DNA of 15,337 nt from Patescibacteria group bacterium (GCA_018829865.1 JAHJTR010000027.1:1-15337), one strand, 5' to 3'. Shown: positions 5,743 to 12,396, counted from the first letter of the stretch. Program-made: numbers and translations. The notes: a model not told the origin generated them from the letters alone.

Positions 5743-8142
5743 TTATTCCACCCCCCCCATAATCCCCCAGCTCACACTATAATAATTCCCCGGACTCCAA
5801 ATCACAAAGCTATCAACTCCAATATCATTAATCGCCTTTTTCTGCGCCTCCATATACCAAGACCCAAACCCCTTAACCCCCAGCGGAAACCCCTGAAACC
5901 AAGGCCGAATCTCAACATCAGCCCCCTCAGACCCCGCCTCATCAACCAAAACCTGAAACTTCTTCATACTCTCCTGCACAAAATAATAAGGCTCCATACC
6001 CGGATCAGCGTGCCCATGATACCCCTTCCCGAAATGCGAAGGATAAACCATCGGATAAATCACATCCACCACTTTACTAAGCTCAGGAATCTTCTGCCCC
6101 ACAATCCGCGCATCCAAATCACTCCACCCAACTATTCCAAACACATCAACCCCAATCTTCACATTATATCCCGCAAGCGCCACCTTCACCTTCCTCACAA
6201 AATCAGTAATCACCTGATCACGAGTCTTCCCATCTTTCTCCGCCAAATAAGTCATACTCGCCGTATTCCCCAAAGCCGGAAACCGCACATAATCAAACTG
6301 AATCTCATCAATCCCCATCTGTGCCATCTCAACACAAAGCGCAATAATATAATCATGATAATCAGGATTTGAAGGATCAAGCCACACCGCCCCCTCATTA
6401 TTAGCCCAAGATTTCCCCGAAACCTTATTTTTAAGAGTCCACTCAGGCTTCACCGCAGCCAAATGCGCATCCTTAAAAACCACAAACCGCCCCACCGCAT
6501 AAATATTTTTAGAATGCAAATACCCCACATATTCCTCAAGATCATAAGCATAACGCGAATCATCACCCAGCTCTAAAACCGCCGCCACCCCCGATTTATA
6601 ACCAACCCGCCCCGCCTTCACATCAAACACAATCATATTCCCCCCCTCCGCAGCCAATTTATCCGCATAATCCCGCCCCTTCCCCTTCACGGAATAAGCC
6701 GTCAAATAAATCCCCCGCAAATCCTTCGGCACAGGTCGCTCAATTTCCATCAGCTGTACCCCGGGAATAATTATCTCTTGCCCCATCTCAAGTTTTTCAA
6801 AATCCACCCCATCATTCACCTCTTTCATCCGCAAAATCAACTCATCATCAGTATACGAATCAGTAATTCGCCTAAATCGAGCCGCAATTTTCTCAGCAGT
6901 ATCCTCATCCTTCACCAAATAATAATACTTATCCCCCTTAAGCTCCAAATCATCAGGCAACTCCTTAATCGTAATTCTATTCACCATCGGCTTTACATAA
7001 TCCGCCATCCCGTTATAAATACTCTCCGCAGGCACAACAATTTTTTCAGAATTAAACTCAATTTTTCCCCAAATATTTTTTTTAAAGGAGTAATCCCCGC
7101 TTGCCGCAAAATCAACCACCTCAGTTTCACCCGGCAACTTATTTATCTCCAACTCATCAGTCAACTCACTCCCCTCCGACAATTCACCTCCCCCTAAAAC
7201 ATAAGGCACAAAATTCTCCCGAACCTTCCCCGTAAACCCCTTAGGCCGATTAAAATGCCGAAGCCACTCATCATCAATCGCCTGAATTCTCGGTATTTTA
7301 TAAGGATCAAATTTAGGATTAGTAGGAGAATAAGCCGGCTCAGCTCCCACCAAAAAACCACTACTTATAATATACGGCCCCCCGTCATATTCACCACTAG
7401 CCATCTGCTCAATGCCAGCTTGAGTCTTAGGATAAGCCCCAAAAGGATAAGCAACGCTATCAATCAAAACACATCTCTGCATTCTCTCCAAAAGATAATT
7501 ATTTAGCCCCCCGATTTCTCTTTTTATATTCCCGGATTTCCCAAGATCAGCATGAGTCAAAGTATGATTCCCAATTTCATAACCGTTTTTAAGCAAAAAA
7601 TCCAACTTCTCTTTTATTTTATCTTTTTGCCGAAAAGAATTCGTATTCAAATAAAAAATCGCAGTACAATTAAAGTCAGCATATTTCAGACAAAAATCCT
7701 CCATCATACCAACAGCACTATTAGGATCAATACTCCCATCATCCAAAATCCTAAATTGATTCAATAGCCCATCATCAAAAGTCATCAAGACAGGCTTTTT
7801 ACCAACAGGAACAGCAAAATCACCACTCATAAAATTCCTAACCGTAATTAAATGATAATCATTATTCCGCAAAAACTCCAAATCACTCCTGAAATTTTCA
7901 ATACTCCGCGCCCATCGACCCTCAGTCTCAGCAATATTATGATATTCAAGAACCGGAATTCTAGCATTAATATTCCCATCGGAAGTTTTTCCGTCATCAA
8001 CAATACTCGCCTTTTGAGCCACCTCAGGCTCATTAAGTGCAAAAGAATCAGCCACCTCCTCACTCAAACCAAACACAAAACCACCCACAATCACAAACGA
8101 AGCAATTAAGGAAAAACATATTCTTACTAAAATTTTGGGCAT
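5743..8142 (-). CDS. polysaccharide deacetylase (CE4) / LysM-like / DUF4015 fusion
   Basis: This is a 799-residue protein. A hydrophobic N-terminal segment (about 5-25) directs it to or across the membrane. Residues about 62-300 form a NodB-type deacetylase domain that removes acetyl groups from N-acetylated sugar polymers. Its metal and catalytic motifs are visible: TFDDG (121-125, with Asp123 and Asp124), GNHTLTH (191-197, with His193 and His197) and AYPFGAY (231-237). Residues about 404-461 resemble a LysM-type wall-binding repeat (YYYLVKDEDTAEKIAARF ... LEMGQEIIIPG). Residues about 475-795 match DUF4015, a putative glycoside-hydrolase-like barrel, with FDVKAGRVGYKS, IDEIQFDYVRFP and VDVIYPMVYPSHF. 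The likely target is peptidoglycan or an exopolysaccharide; the substrate cannot be read from sequence. The start ATG precedes a normal signal segment, and the leader is A-rich without a Shine-Dalgarno site. It is followed on the same strand by the dockerin and cohesin genes. Confidence 0.92.
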   Translation of the reverse strand: MPKILVRICFSLIASFVIVGGFVFGLSEEVADSFALNEPEVAQKASIVDDGKTSDGNINARIPVLEYHNIAETEGRWARSIENFRSDLEFLRNNDYHLITVRNFMSGDFAVPVGKKPVLMTFDDGLLNQFRILDDGSIDPNSAVGMMEDFCLKYADFNCTAIFYLNTNSFRQKDKIKEKLDFLLKNGYEIGNHTLTHADLGKSGNIKREIGGLNNYLLERMQRCVLIDSVAYPFGAYPKTQAGIEQMASGEYDGGPYIISSGFLVGAEPAYSPTNPKFDPYKIPRIQAIDDEWLRHFNRPKGFTGKVRENFVPYVLGGGELSEGSELTDELEINKLPGETEVVDFAASGDYSFKKNIWGKIEFNSEKIVVPAESIYNGMADYVKPMVNRITIKELPDDLELKGDKYYYLVKDEDTAEKIAARFRRITDSYTDDELILRMKEVNDGVDFEKLEMGQEIIIPGVQLMEIERPVPKDLRGIYLTAYSVKGKGRDYADKLAAEGGNMIVFDVKAGRVGYKSGVAAVLELGDDSRYAYDLEEYVGYLHSKNIYAVGRFVVFKDAHLAAVKPEWTLKNKVSGKSWANNEGAVWLDPSNPDYHDYIIALCVEMAQMGIDEIQFDYVRFPALGNTASMTYLAEKDGKTRDQVITDFVRKVKVALAGYNVKIGVDVFGIVGWSDLDARIVGQKIPELSKVVDVIYPMVYPSHFGKGYHGHADPGMEPYYFVQESMKKFQVLVDEAGSEGADVEIRPWFQGFPLGVKGFGSWYMEAQKKAINDIGVDSFVIWSPGNYYSVSWGIMGGVE

Positions 8143-8166
8143 TTATTTTATTTCTAAAGGGATTCC

Positions 8167-8193
8167 ATTCTACCCAAATTTAAAAAATACCAA
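8167..8193 (-). promoter_or_regulatory. weak candidate promoter for the deacetylase gene
   Basis: On the minus strand a -10-like TAGAAT (8167-8172) lies 25 bases before the start codon. The best upstream box, TTGGTA (8188-8193), is at a short 15-base spacing. The same TAGAAT hexamer occurs before uvrB and the tRNA gene. Confidence 0.25.
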
Positions 8194-8285
8194 AACCTGA
8201 ATTTCAATAATTTAAGTTCCAAATAAAACACTTTTTATCTACACCAAATTTCCAAGCCTTTAAGCCAAAAAAGCAACCTAAGGCA

Positions 8286-8314
8286 TTGTTTAATTATAAA
8301 ATATATAGTATAAT
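8286..8314 (+). promoter_or_regulatory. sigma-70 promoter for the small membrane protein gene
   Basis: TTGTTT (8286-8291), a 17-base spacer and a perfect TATAAT (8309-8314) make a strong promoter. Transcription would begin near 8321, about 20 bases before the ATG at 8340. The TTG of the -35 box is in frame with the gene but would lie upstream of the transcript, so it is not a start codon. Confidence 0.75.
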
Positions 8315-8339
8315 AACCAGATTACTAAAAATAATAAAT

Positions 8340-8528
8340 ATGACAACAACAAGCAAATACCTGCTCACCATCGCAATTATACTATTAATAGCAGCAGCTG
8401 CAGTCGCCTCAATCAAATACGATTCATTAAAAGGCACAGTAGTGGTAAAAGATGAAATTGAGGGAGTATATACCGCACCAGTAACTACTTACGAAACTGT
8501 TTACACAGCTTCTGTAGGGACTAGATAA
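8340..8528 (+). CDS. 62-residue single-pass membrane protein
   Basis: The protein starts MTTTSKYLL and has one hydrophobic helix (about 6-24, rich in Ile, Leu and Ala). A short, mostly polar outer part of about 38 residues follows, rich in Thr, Val and Tyr (YTAPVTTYETVYTASVGTR). I do not recognise it. Support comes from context rather than homology: a strong promoter directly upstream, a correctly placed ATG, and a hairpin terminator about 25 bases after the stop. It stands between divergent and convergent neighbours, so it is transcribed alone. A signal-anchored surface peptide or small regulator of a membrane complex are possibilities I cannot separate. Confidence 0.65.
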   Translation: MTTTSKYLLTIAIILLIAAAAVASIKYDSLKGTVVVKDEIEGVYTAPVTTYETVYTASVGTR

Positions 8529-8553
8529 AAACAAAAGGAACAAAAACAAAAAG

Positions 8554-8582
8554 AAGAGGGCTAATAACCAAATAGCCCTCTT
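8554..8582. terminator. bidirectional terminator between convergent genes
   Basis: AAGAGGGCTA (8554-8563) pairs perfectly with TAGCCCTCTT (8573-8582) around a 9-base loop, with further T residues on the plus side and a T-rich stretch on the minus side. It closes the small membrane protein gene and the sigma-like gene. Its last base is the final base of the latter's stop codon. Confidence 0.75.
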
Positions 8583-9697
8583 TACAAATAGTTCTCTTTT
8601 TTTAAGCCTTTACATACTTTTTGTATTTTTCTACAGATACAAGAGACAACATCTCTACGCAAGCCATATTCTCTGGCAACAGCAGCCATATTACGCCCTT
8701 CATGAAAGCTAAAGAATATTTCAATATTACGATCCAAATCAGCTTCACTAAAAACTTTTTTACATTCTCTTCTGACAATTTCCCGCAATTCTTCAATCGA
8801 CTTCTTCAAATGTAATTGTTTTTCAGCACTCATATTATTACTAGCAATAAAATCAACATATTCAGAACCATCATGTCTAACTAAATCACTAAACGAAAAC
8901 TCCTTAGAATTAAATATTACCATCAAATTATTTGCCCATTCTCTAAGCCTCCCATTCATTTCTTCGTCCAAACTAACATCCGAAAGACATTCTTCTTTCG
9001 TCAACTTTTCAAATGAAGCCTTATATATAGCCACCAAAACATCAATTAAATGCGCCTGTTTTCCTTTGGATTTACCTTCAAGAGCATTTATAATACACTC
9101 ATCCTCACAACGGGCTGCATTCAACAACACCGCTCTCATCACTGCATCAACAGTAATAGCTGAAATATCAATATTTTCAACATCCTCATTTTCAACATCT
9201 TCATTTCCCTCACGATTCCAACTATTAATTTCCTTAACAATTTGAATAAAGATAAACCAAATATAACGAGGAATTCTAATATTTTGTAATTGACAAGTCT
9301 TAGGAAATTTATGTAATTCCCTTCTTAAAGCAACTCGAAGATAGGAGTGAAAATTTTCACCTTTATTTTTTTTAAAGTTCTTTACGCAGCGAAAAAAAAC
9401 CATGACGCCTTCCGACATACAGTCATCAAAATCCAAATATGTCCTGAGACCACTTATAGCCAAAAAACTATGAACCTGTCTGGCAATAAATCTAACATTA
9501 TGAAGTAACAATTTATTCCTAGCAAAATTATCACCGGATTGAGCCAACTCCAGCAATGCGTTAGTTTCTTCTTCCTGTAAAATCGGATGTCCATACAATC
9601 CCGTAAAACCCTCATTTTCAGGAATACCAAATTGGCCTTCATTTCCGAATAAATCACCACATCCAATACCACACACCTCTGACAAACGTTTTTCCAT
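8582..9697 (-). CDS. divergent sigma-70 family RNA polymerase sigma factor
   Basis: This is a 371-residue protein. A region like sigma 1.2/2.1 spans about 38-75 (ILQEEETNALLELAQSGD ... NKLLLHNVRFIARQV). The core-binding and -10 region follows at about 86-130, where LDFDDCMSEGVMVFFRCV corresponds to the usual DLIQEG segment and GENFHSYLRVALRREL to region 2.3-2.4. The middle (about 165-290) is acidic, includes a short EDVEN repeat and is unlike ordinary region 3. Residues about 322-365 form a region 4 helix-turn-helix (MAAVAREYGLRRDVVSCICRKIQ) that would read -35 boxes. It is far from a housekeeping sigma, so an alternative sigma for a special gene set is likely. It is divergent from the CARDB gene at 9903, a possible target. 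The stop codon sits in the terminator stem. Cysteines are numerous (about 11) for a cytoplasmic protein. Confidence 0.75.
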   Translation of the reverse strand: MEKRLSEVCGIGCGDLFGNEGQFGIPENEGFTGLYGHPILQEEETNALLELAQSGDNFARNKLLLHNVRFIARQVHSFLAISGLRTYLDFDDCMSEGVMVFFRCVKNFKKNKGENFHSYLRVALRRELHKFPKTCQLQNIRIPRYIWFIFIQIVKEINSWNREGNEDVENEDVENIDISAITVDAVMRAVLLNAARCEDECIINALEGKSKGKQAHLIDVLVAIYKASFEKLTKEECLSDVSLDEEMNGRLREWANNLMVIFNSKEFSFSDLVRHDGSEYVDFIASNNMSAEKQLHLKKSIEELREIVRRECKKVFSEADLDRNIEIFFSFHEGRNMAAVAREYGLRRDVVSCICRKIQKVCKGLKKENYL

Positions 9698-9828
9698 ACT
9701 ATTTTATAAATAATCAAGGAAGGATAATAACATAATATGGCTTAAAACAAAGACAAAATCATCAAAACAGCAATAATTCCCAGTAATTTGCAAAAAAGTT
9801 GTAATATTTTTTAAGTATTCAGGTTGTT

Positions 9829-9871
9829 TTACATGTAACAAGCAAAGCACATTCAATCAACAAAAATTGAA
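9829..9871. promoter_or_regulatory. palindromes in the divergent sigma/CARDB gap
   Basis: The gap between the two divergent genes holds a perfect 10-base palindrome, TTACATGTAA (9829-9838), and an inverted repeat TTCAAT/ATTGAA (9852-9857 and 9866-9871, 8-base spacer). The latter is followed by the A/T stretch TATATA at 9877-9882. These could be operators or an unusual promoter read by the neighbouring sigma-like factor. I found no good sigma-70 -35/-10 pair for the CARDB gene here. Confidence 0.35.
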
Positions 9872-9902
9872 CAATCTATATATTTATTAATTTTCAAAAA
9901 CT

Positions 9903-11345
9903 ATGTTCAAGAAAACACTCAAAACCACATTGGCAGTAATCGCAATCTTCATGATTACAGTCATCGCCTTCACAGGAATCGCTCATGGATTCACAGCAGG
10001 CATCGCTCAATTAAAAAAACTTGAAACAAAAACAGCAAACGCACAGGGATACAAAAACAACAAAAAAGTAAAATTCAACTACGGTCAGTACAAAAAATTC
10101 GACTGGAACACATACACCTCCCCTGTATCTATAATTCCAGTAGGTGATTACGACATAGACCCACCTATCATAGATTTCAAACCAGAATTAGCCCAGCACC
10201 CAGACCTACAAGTAATTCCAGAAAGTTTCTCCTTCCACACCGGAATCGACCAATATGGCTTCAAATATGCTTACGCAAGCATCGACGTTTACAATAACAG
10301 TTACGAAACTGTAAACACAGAAGTTGAAGTTGGCTTCCAAATGAGATATTACAACTCTCAAACAATTTCTTATCTTGGACCAAAAGAAACAGTAACTATG
10401 AGCACAGAATGGCTACTCGATGATGAATATTGGGCAGGAAATAATCCACTCACTATAACAGTAGACAACTATAACAATCTTGATGAATGGGATGAGTATA
10501 ACAATAGTTATGAAACAACAATGTATATTGATACATTAGATAACATTCAAGATTATTCAGGAGATTGGTCACCTGGTCCCGTATTAACAGACCTAAAAAT
10601 TCTCAACACAGAGTTTTATAAAATAGATTCCGAGACAAATGCTTACGAAATATGTGAATTCAACGAATACCGTGGCAGCTATAATTGCGACATCCAACCC
10701 GGAGATTCAGTTTTCATAAGAACAATGATCTCAAATGGTGGCAACGATTATATGGAGGAAGAAGCAACAATTGAGTTTTCATATAACGGAAACAGTAACT
10801 ACAACTATATAACAGGCCTAGCCCCTGATGATTATCAATATGTAGAATCAACTTTCTATCTTGATCCAAACGACCCAAATGTTAACAGCTATGATTATCA
10901 ATCAATCGAAATCAAAGCCGATTCAAACAATGTACTCTATGAATTCGATGAAACCGATAACTCCAAAACCATAGTATTCGAAATAAACAGACAGCAAAAA
11001 CCCGATCTCACAATCTCAAATCTAAAGGTTGGATCAAAAAATTTCAGCAGCAACGATCTATACACCTACGAAATCGAAATCACCAATCTCGGCAATCAAG
11101 ATGTAACTCAACCATTCTCAGTCAGTGTTTATGATGGAGAGAGCACAGTTAACCAAGGAGTTTATGGAGGAATTGCAGCAGGAGAATCAAAAACCGTAAC
11201 ACTTTCAAGATACTTACAGCCCGGAAATCAAGTATCAACAACGGTAGCAATAGACATCTTCAATGAAATTCAAGAAATAAACGAAAACAACTATGCATCT
11301 GAAAGCAACAACTACAAAAACTTCGAATTTATCTTTAATGATTAA
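9903..11345 (+). CDS. exported protein with three CARDB-like domains
   Basis: This is a 480-residue protein with a basic start (MFKKTLKTT) and a hydrophobic helix (about 8-29) acting as signal peptide or anchor. Three Ig-like repeats of the CARDB type follow, at about 99-208, 227-360 and 367-477. Each opens with a proline-Asp/Leu start (HPDLQVIP, VLTDLKIL, KPDLTISNL) and closes with an Asp/Asn-Glu signature (LDEWDEYNNS, LYEFDETDNS, IQEINENNYA). CARDB domains mediate adhesion or act as spacers in surface proteins. The sequence is very rich in Asn, Tyr and Asp, as common in extracellular adhesins of these bacteria. Residues 251 and 262 are cysteines in the second repeat and could bridge. The leader TTCAAAAACTATG is identical to that of the lipoprotein gene at 299. 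A strong terminator follows. The ligand is unknown. Confidence 0.85.
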   Translation: MFKKTLKTTLAVIAIFMITVIAFTGIAHGFTAGIAQLKKLETKTANAQGYKNNKKVKFNYGQYKKFDWNTYTSPVSIIPVGDYDIDPPIIDFKPELAQHPDLQVIPESFSFHTGIDQYGFKYAYASIDVYNNSYETVNTEVEVGFQMRYYNSQTISYLGPKETVTMSTEWLLDDEYWAGNNPLTITVDNYNNLDEWDEYNNSYETTMYIDTLDNIQDYSGDWSPGPVLTDLKILNTEFYKIDSETNAYEICEFNEYRGSYNCDIQPGDSVFIRTMISNGGNDYMEEEATIEFSYNGNSNYNYITGLAPDDYQYVESTFYLDPNDPNVNSYDYQSIEIKADSNNVLYEFDETDNSKTIVFEINRQQKPDLTISNLKVGSKNFSSNDLYTYEIEITNLGNQDVTQPFSVSVYDGESTVNQGVYGGIAAGESKTVTLSRYLQPGNQVSTTVAIDIFNEIQEINENNYASESNNYKNFEFIFND

Positions 11346-11369
11346 GACCAAACAAAAGATAAATCTACC

Positions 11370-11405
11370 AAAAACCCCATTGTATACAAATGCAATGGGG
11401 TTTTT
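11370..11405 (+). terminator. rho-independent terminator of the CARDB gene
   Basis: A perfect 13-bp stem (AAAAACCCCATTG at 11370-11382, its complement at 11393-11405) with a 10-base loop ends in TTTTT, 25 bases after the stop codon. Confidence 0.92.
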
Positions 11406-11443
11406 AAAATATCATCACCTATTTAACTGAAGCAGGGCTGTAG

Positions 11444-11477
11444 CCCTACTCCAACCGAGTGGGGAGAGAAGCAACAC
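11444..11477. repeat. repeat unit 1: short hairpin plus box
   Basis: CCCTACTC (11444-11451) pairs with GAGTGGGG (11457-11464), with one G-U pair and a 5-base loop, followed by the box AGAGAAGCAACAC. It is the shortest member and lacks the GAGCGYAGCGAAC loop. A smaller AGGGCT/AGCCCT palindrome lies just before it at 11434-11447. Confidence 0.55.
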
Positions 11478-11484
11478 ACAAAAG

Positions 11485-11813
11485 CCGGAGGGATTTTTGC
11501 AACGTAGCAGAAAAACAACTTCAACCCGCAAACAAACCCAAAAACAGCAATTCTACAAATAAACTCTTTGATTGTAGATGCCGACAAAGCCATTGTTACC
11601 AAAAATTAGGGGCCCCCGAAAAATGCGAGCGGAAACCTTCAGAACGCTGTGAGCGTAGCGAACAGGATTCTGAAGAGTTGAGCAGTATTTTTTGGGGAGA
11701 GGAGCGACACTCGGAAGCTGAAGAAGCATCCTTCGGATGATTCGAAAGCTGCAGAGTGGTTAAGTGACGACGGGGAAAGGAGGAACAATCGTAAATCTAA
11801 AAAATCCCTCCGG
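11485..11813. repeat. 14-bp long-range inverted repeat
   Basis: CCGGAGGGATTTTT (11485-11498) is the exact complement of AAAAATCCCTCCGG (11800-11813). The two arms are 301 bases apart and enclose repeat unit 2. They could form the base of a large RNA fold or the ends of an inserted element. Confidence 0.6.
11614..11758. repeat. repeat unit 2: nested hairpin, box and second hairpin
   Basis: CCCCGAAAAAT (11614-11624) pairs with ATTTTTTGGGG (11687-11697) over 11 positions with one G-U pair. Nested inside, CTTCAGAA (11637-11644) pairs with TTCTGAAG (11668-11675), extended by CTGT/ACAG, leaving GAGCGTAGCGA as the apex loop. The box AGAGGAGCGACAC follows. A further imperfect hairpin spans 11708-11758, with CACTC/GAGTG, AGCT/AGCT, GAA/TTC and CATCC/GGATG around a TTC apex. 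Confidence 0.7.
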
Positions 11814-11884
11814 AATTCTGAAGAAATATTCAAACTCTTTGCATTAAAAAACCTCACAGCCATTTCCAAGCAAAAAAACGGGGT

Positions 11885-11996
11885 CCCCGCAAAATGAGAA
11901 GAGAGCGCAGCGAACGTATTTTGTGGGGAAAGGAGGAACGACACGTAACCCGAAGAAACCATCGATAGATGGTTACGAAGGGTGGAGTGTCGTTCC
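11885..11996. repeat. repeat unit 3: hairpin, box and long hairpin beside the tRNA
   Basis: CCCCGCAAAAT (11885-11895) pairs with ATTTTGTGGGG (11918-11928), one G-U pair, with GAGCGCAGCGAAC in the loop. The box then leads into a second hairpin: GGAACGACAC (11935-11944) pairs perfectly with GTGTCGTTCC (11987-11996), and AACCATC (11957-11963) with GATGGTT (11968-11974) around a GATA loop. The same layout as unit 2 (hairpin, box, second hairpin) shows they are relatives. It ends five bases from the tRNA CCA. Confidence 0.75.
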
Positions 11997-12000
11997 GACG

Positions 12001-12077
12001 TGGTGTCCCCGGCGCGATTCGAACGCACGACCTCAGCCTCCGCAGGGCTGCGCTCTATCCAGCTGAGCTACGGGGAC
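12001..12077 (-). tRNA. tRNA-Arg, anticodon GCG, with encoded CCA
   Basis: A full cloverleaf of 77 bases reads on the minus strand. The acceptor stem GTCCCCG/CGGGGAC pairs fully. The D arm is GCTC/GAGC with GG in the loop. The anticodon stem CAGCC/GGCTG has loop CTGCGGA, and the T arm is GTGCG/CGCGC (one G-U pair) with TTCGAAT. The discriminator is A, followed by an encoded CCA at 12001-12003. The loop has T at position 33, so the anticodon is GCG, which reads arginine CGC and CGU. Most bacteria read these codons with an ACG tRNA whose A34 is changed to inosine, so G34 is unusual. Its own promoter lies at 12104-12132. Confidence 0.95.
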
Positions 12078-12103
12078 AAAGCTGTGTAAAAAAAAGCAGA
12101 GCA

Positions 12104-12132
12104 ATTCTACATTACGAAGCACTTATTGTAAA
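12104..12132 (-). promoter_or_regulatory. promoter of the tRNA-Arg gene
   Basis: On the minus strand TTTACA (12127-12132) and TAGAAT (12104-12109) are spaced by exactly 17 bases, each matching five of six consensus positions. It overlaps the end of the acylphosphatase gene. Transcription would start near 12097, about 20 bases before the tRNA. Confidence 0.6.
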
Positions 12133-12396
12133 CAATTCAGCCTTCTCTCCATCATCATCAATCTCCCCCCATTTTTCCTCAACATTATCAACCTCAGCCC
12201 CATCCGGCCCATTCCTGCACCACTCCACAAAATCCCGCAAAACCCCCTCATCACCCTGAGCCAAAACACTCACACTCCCATCAGTATTATTCATCACCCA
12301 GCCCCTTAATCCCAAAGAAACCGCCTTAGCCCTCGTCTCCGCACGAAAAAACACACCTTGCACAACACCCGTTATTTTAAGCTCCACTTGCCGCAT
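12112..12396 (-). CDS. acyP: acylphosphatase
   Basis: Acylphosphatase hydrolyses carboxyl-phosphate bonds such as acetyl phosphate or 1,3-bisphosphoglycerate in the cytoplasm. The protein has 94 residues, the usual size. The signature VVQGVFFRAETRAKAVSLGL (11-30) holds the phosphate-binding loop and catalytic Arg18. The second signature GWVMNNTDGSV (32-42) holds the catalytic Asn at 36. The gene starts inside the stop codon of the cyclophilin gene (TAATG, one shared base), and a GAGG sits 5 bases before the ATG. That is one of the few Shine-Dalgarno-like sites in the window and fits translational coupling. There is no clear terminator, only a run of eight T on the minus strand at about 12087-12094, so some transcripts may run into the tRNA. 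Confidence 0.95.
   Translation of the reverse strand: MRQVELKITGVVQGVFFRAETRAKAVSLGLRGWVMNNTDGSVSVLAQGDEGVLRDFVEWCRNGPDGAEVDNVEEKWGEIDDDGEKAELFTISAS

Larger units (their letters stand above)
11444..11996. repeat. cluster of related stem-loop repeats, no protein gene
   Basis: The 600 bases between the CARDB terminator and the tRNA contain no credible protein gene. They hold three hairpins whose 3' arm ends in GGGG and is followed at once by a shared box: AGAGAAGCAACAC (11465-11477), AGAGGAGCGACAC (11698-11710) and AAAGGAGGAACGACAC (11929-11944). A fourth box copy (GGGGAAAGGAGGAACAATC, 11772-11790) has no matching stem. Two of the hairpins carry the loop motif GAGCGYAGCGAAC. Direct repeats of AAACTCTTTG (11561-11570, 11832-11841) precede both. 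On the plus strand the region is G-rich, opposite to the C-rich bias elsewhere. A mobile palindromic repeat family or a structured RNA are the main options. Confidence 0.75.

Noticed and set aside
8286..8339. Upstream TTG start for the small membrane protein
   Set aside because: The TTG is the -35 box of a near-perfect promoter whose transcript begins after it.
11459..11740. Open frame in the repeat cluster, plus strand
   Set aside because: It follows the stem-loop repeats, has no start signal or recognisable domain, and is open only because the region has few A/T-rich stop codons.
11444..11996. CRISPR array
   Set aside because: Repeats are palindromic, of different lengths and irregularly spaced, and no cas gene is nearby.
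11444..11996. A standard structured RNA (RNase P, tmRNA, 6S, group II intron)
   Set aside because: None of the conserved cores of these RNAs could be recognised in either strand.
11639..12028. Open frame in the repeat cluster, minus strand
   Set aside because: It crosses several hairpins and enters the tRNA 3' end; its composition is unlike neighbouring genes.
11969..12259. Open frame over the tRNA-Arg gene
   Set aside because: Its translation contains GAIRTHDLSLRRAALYPAEL, the well-known false peptide read from an antisense tRNA gene.
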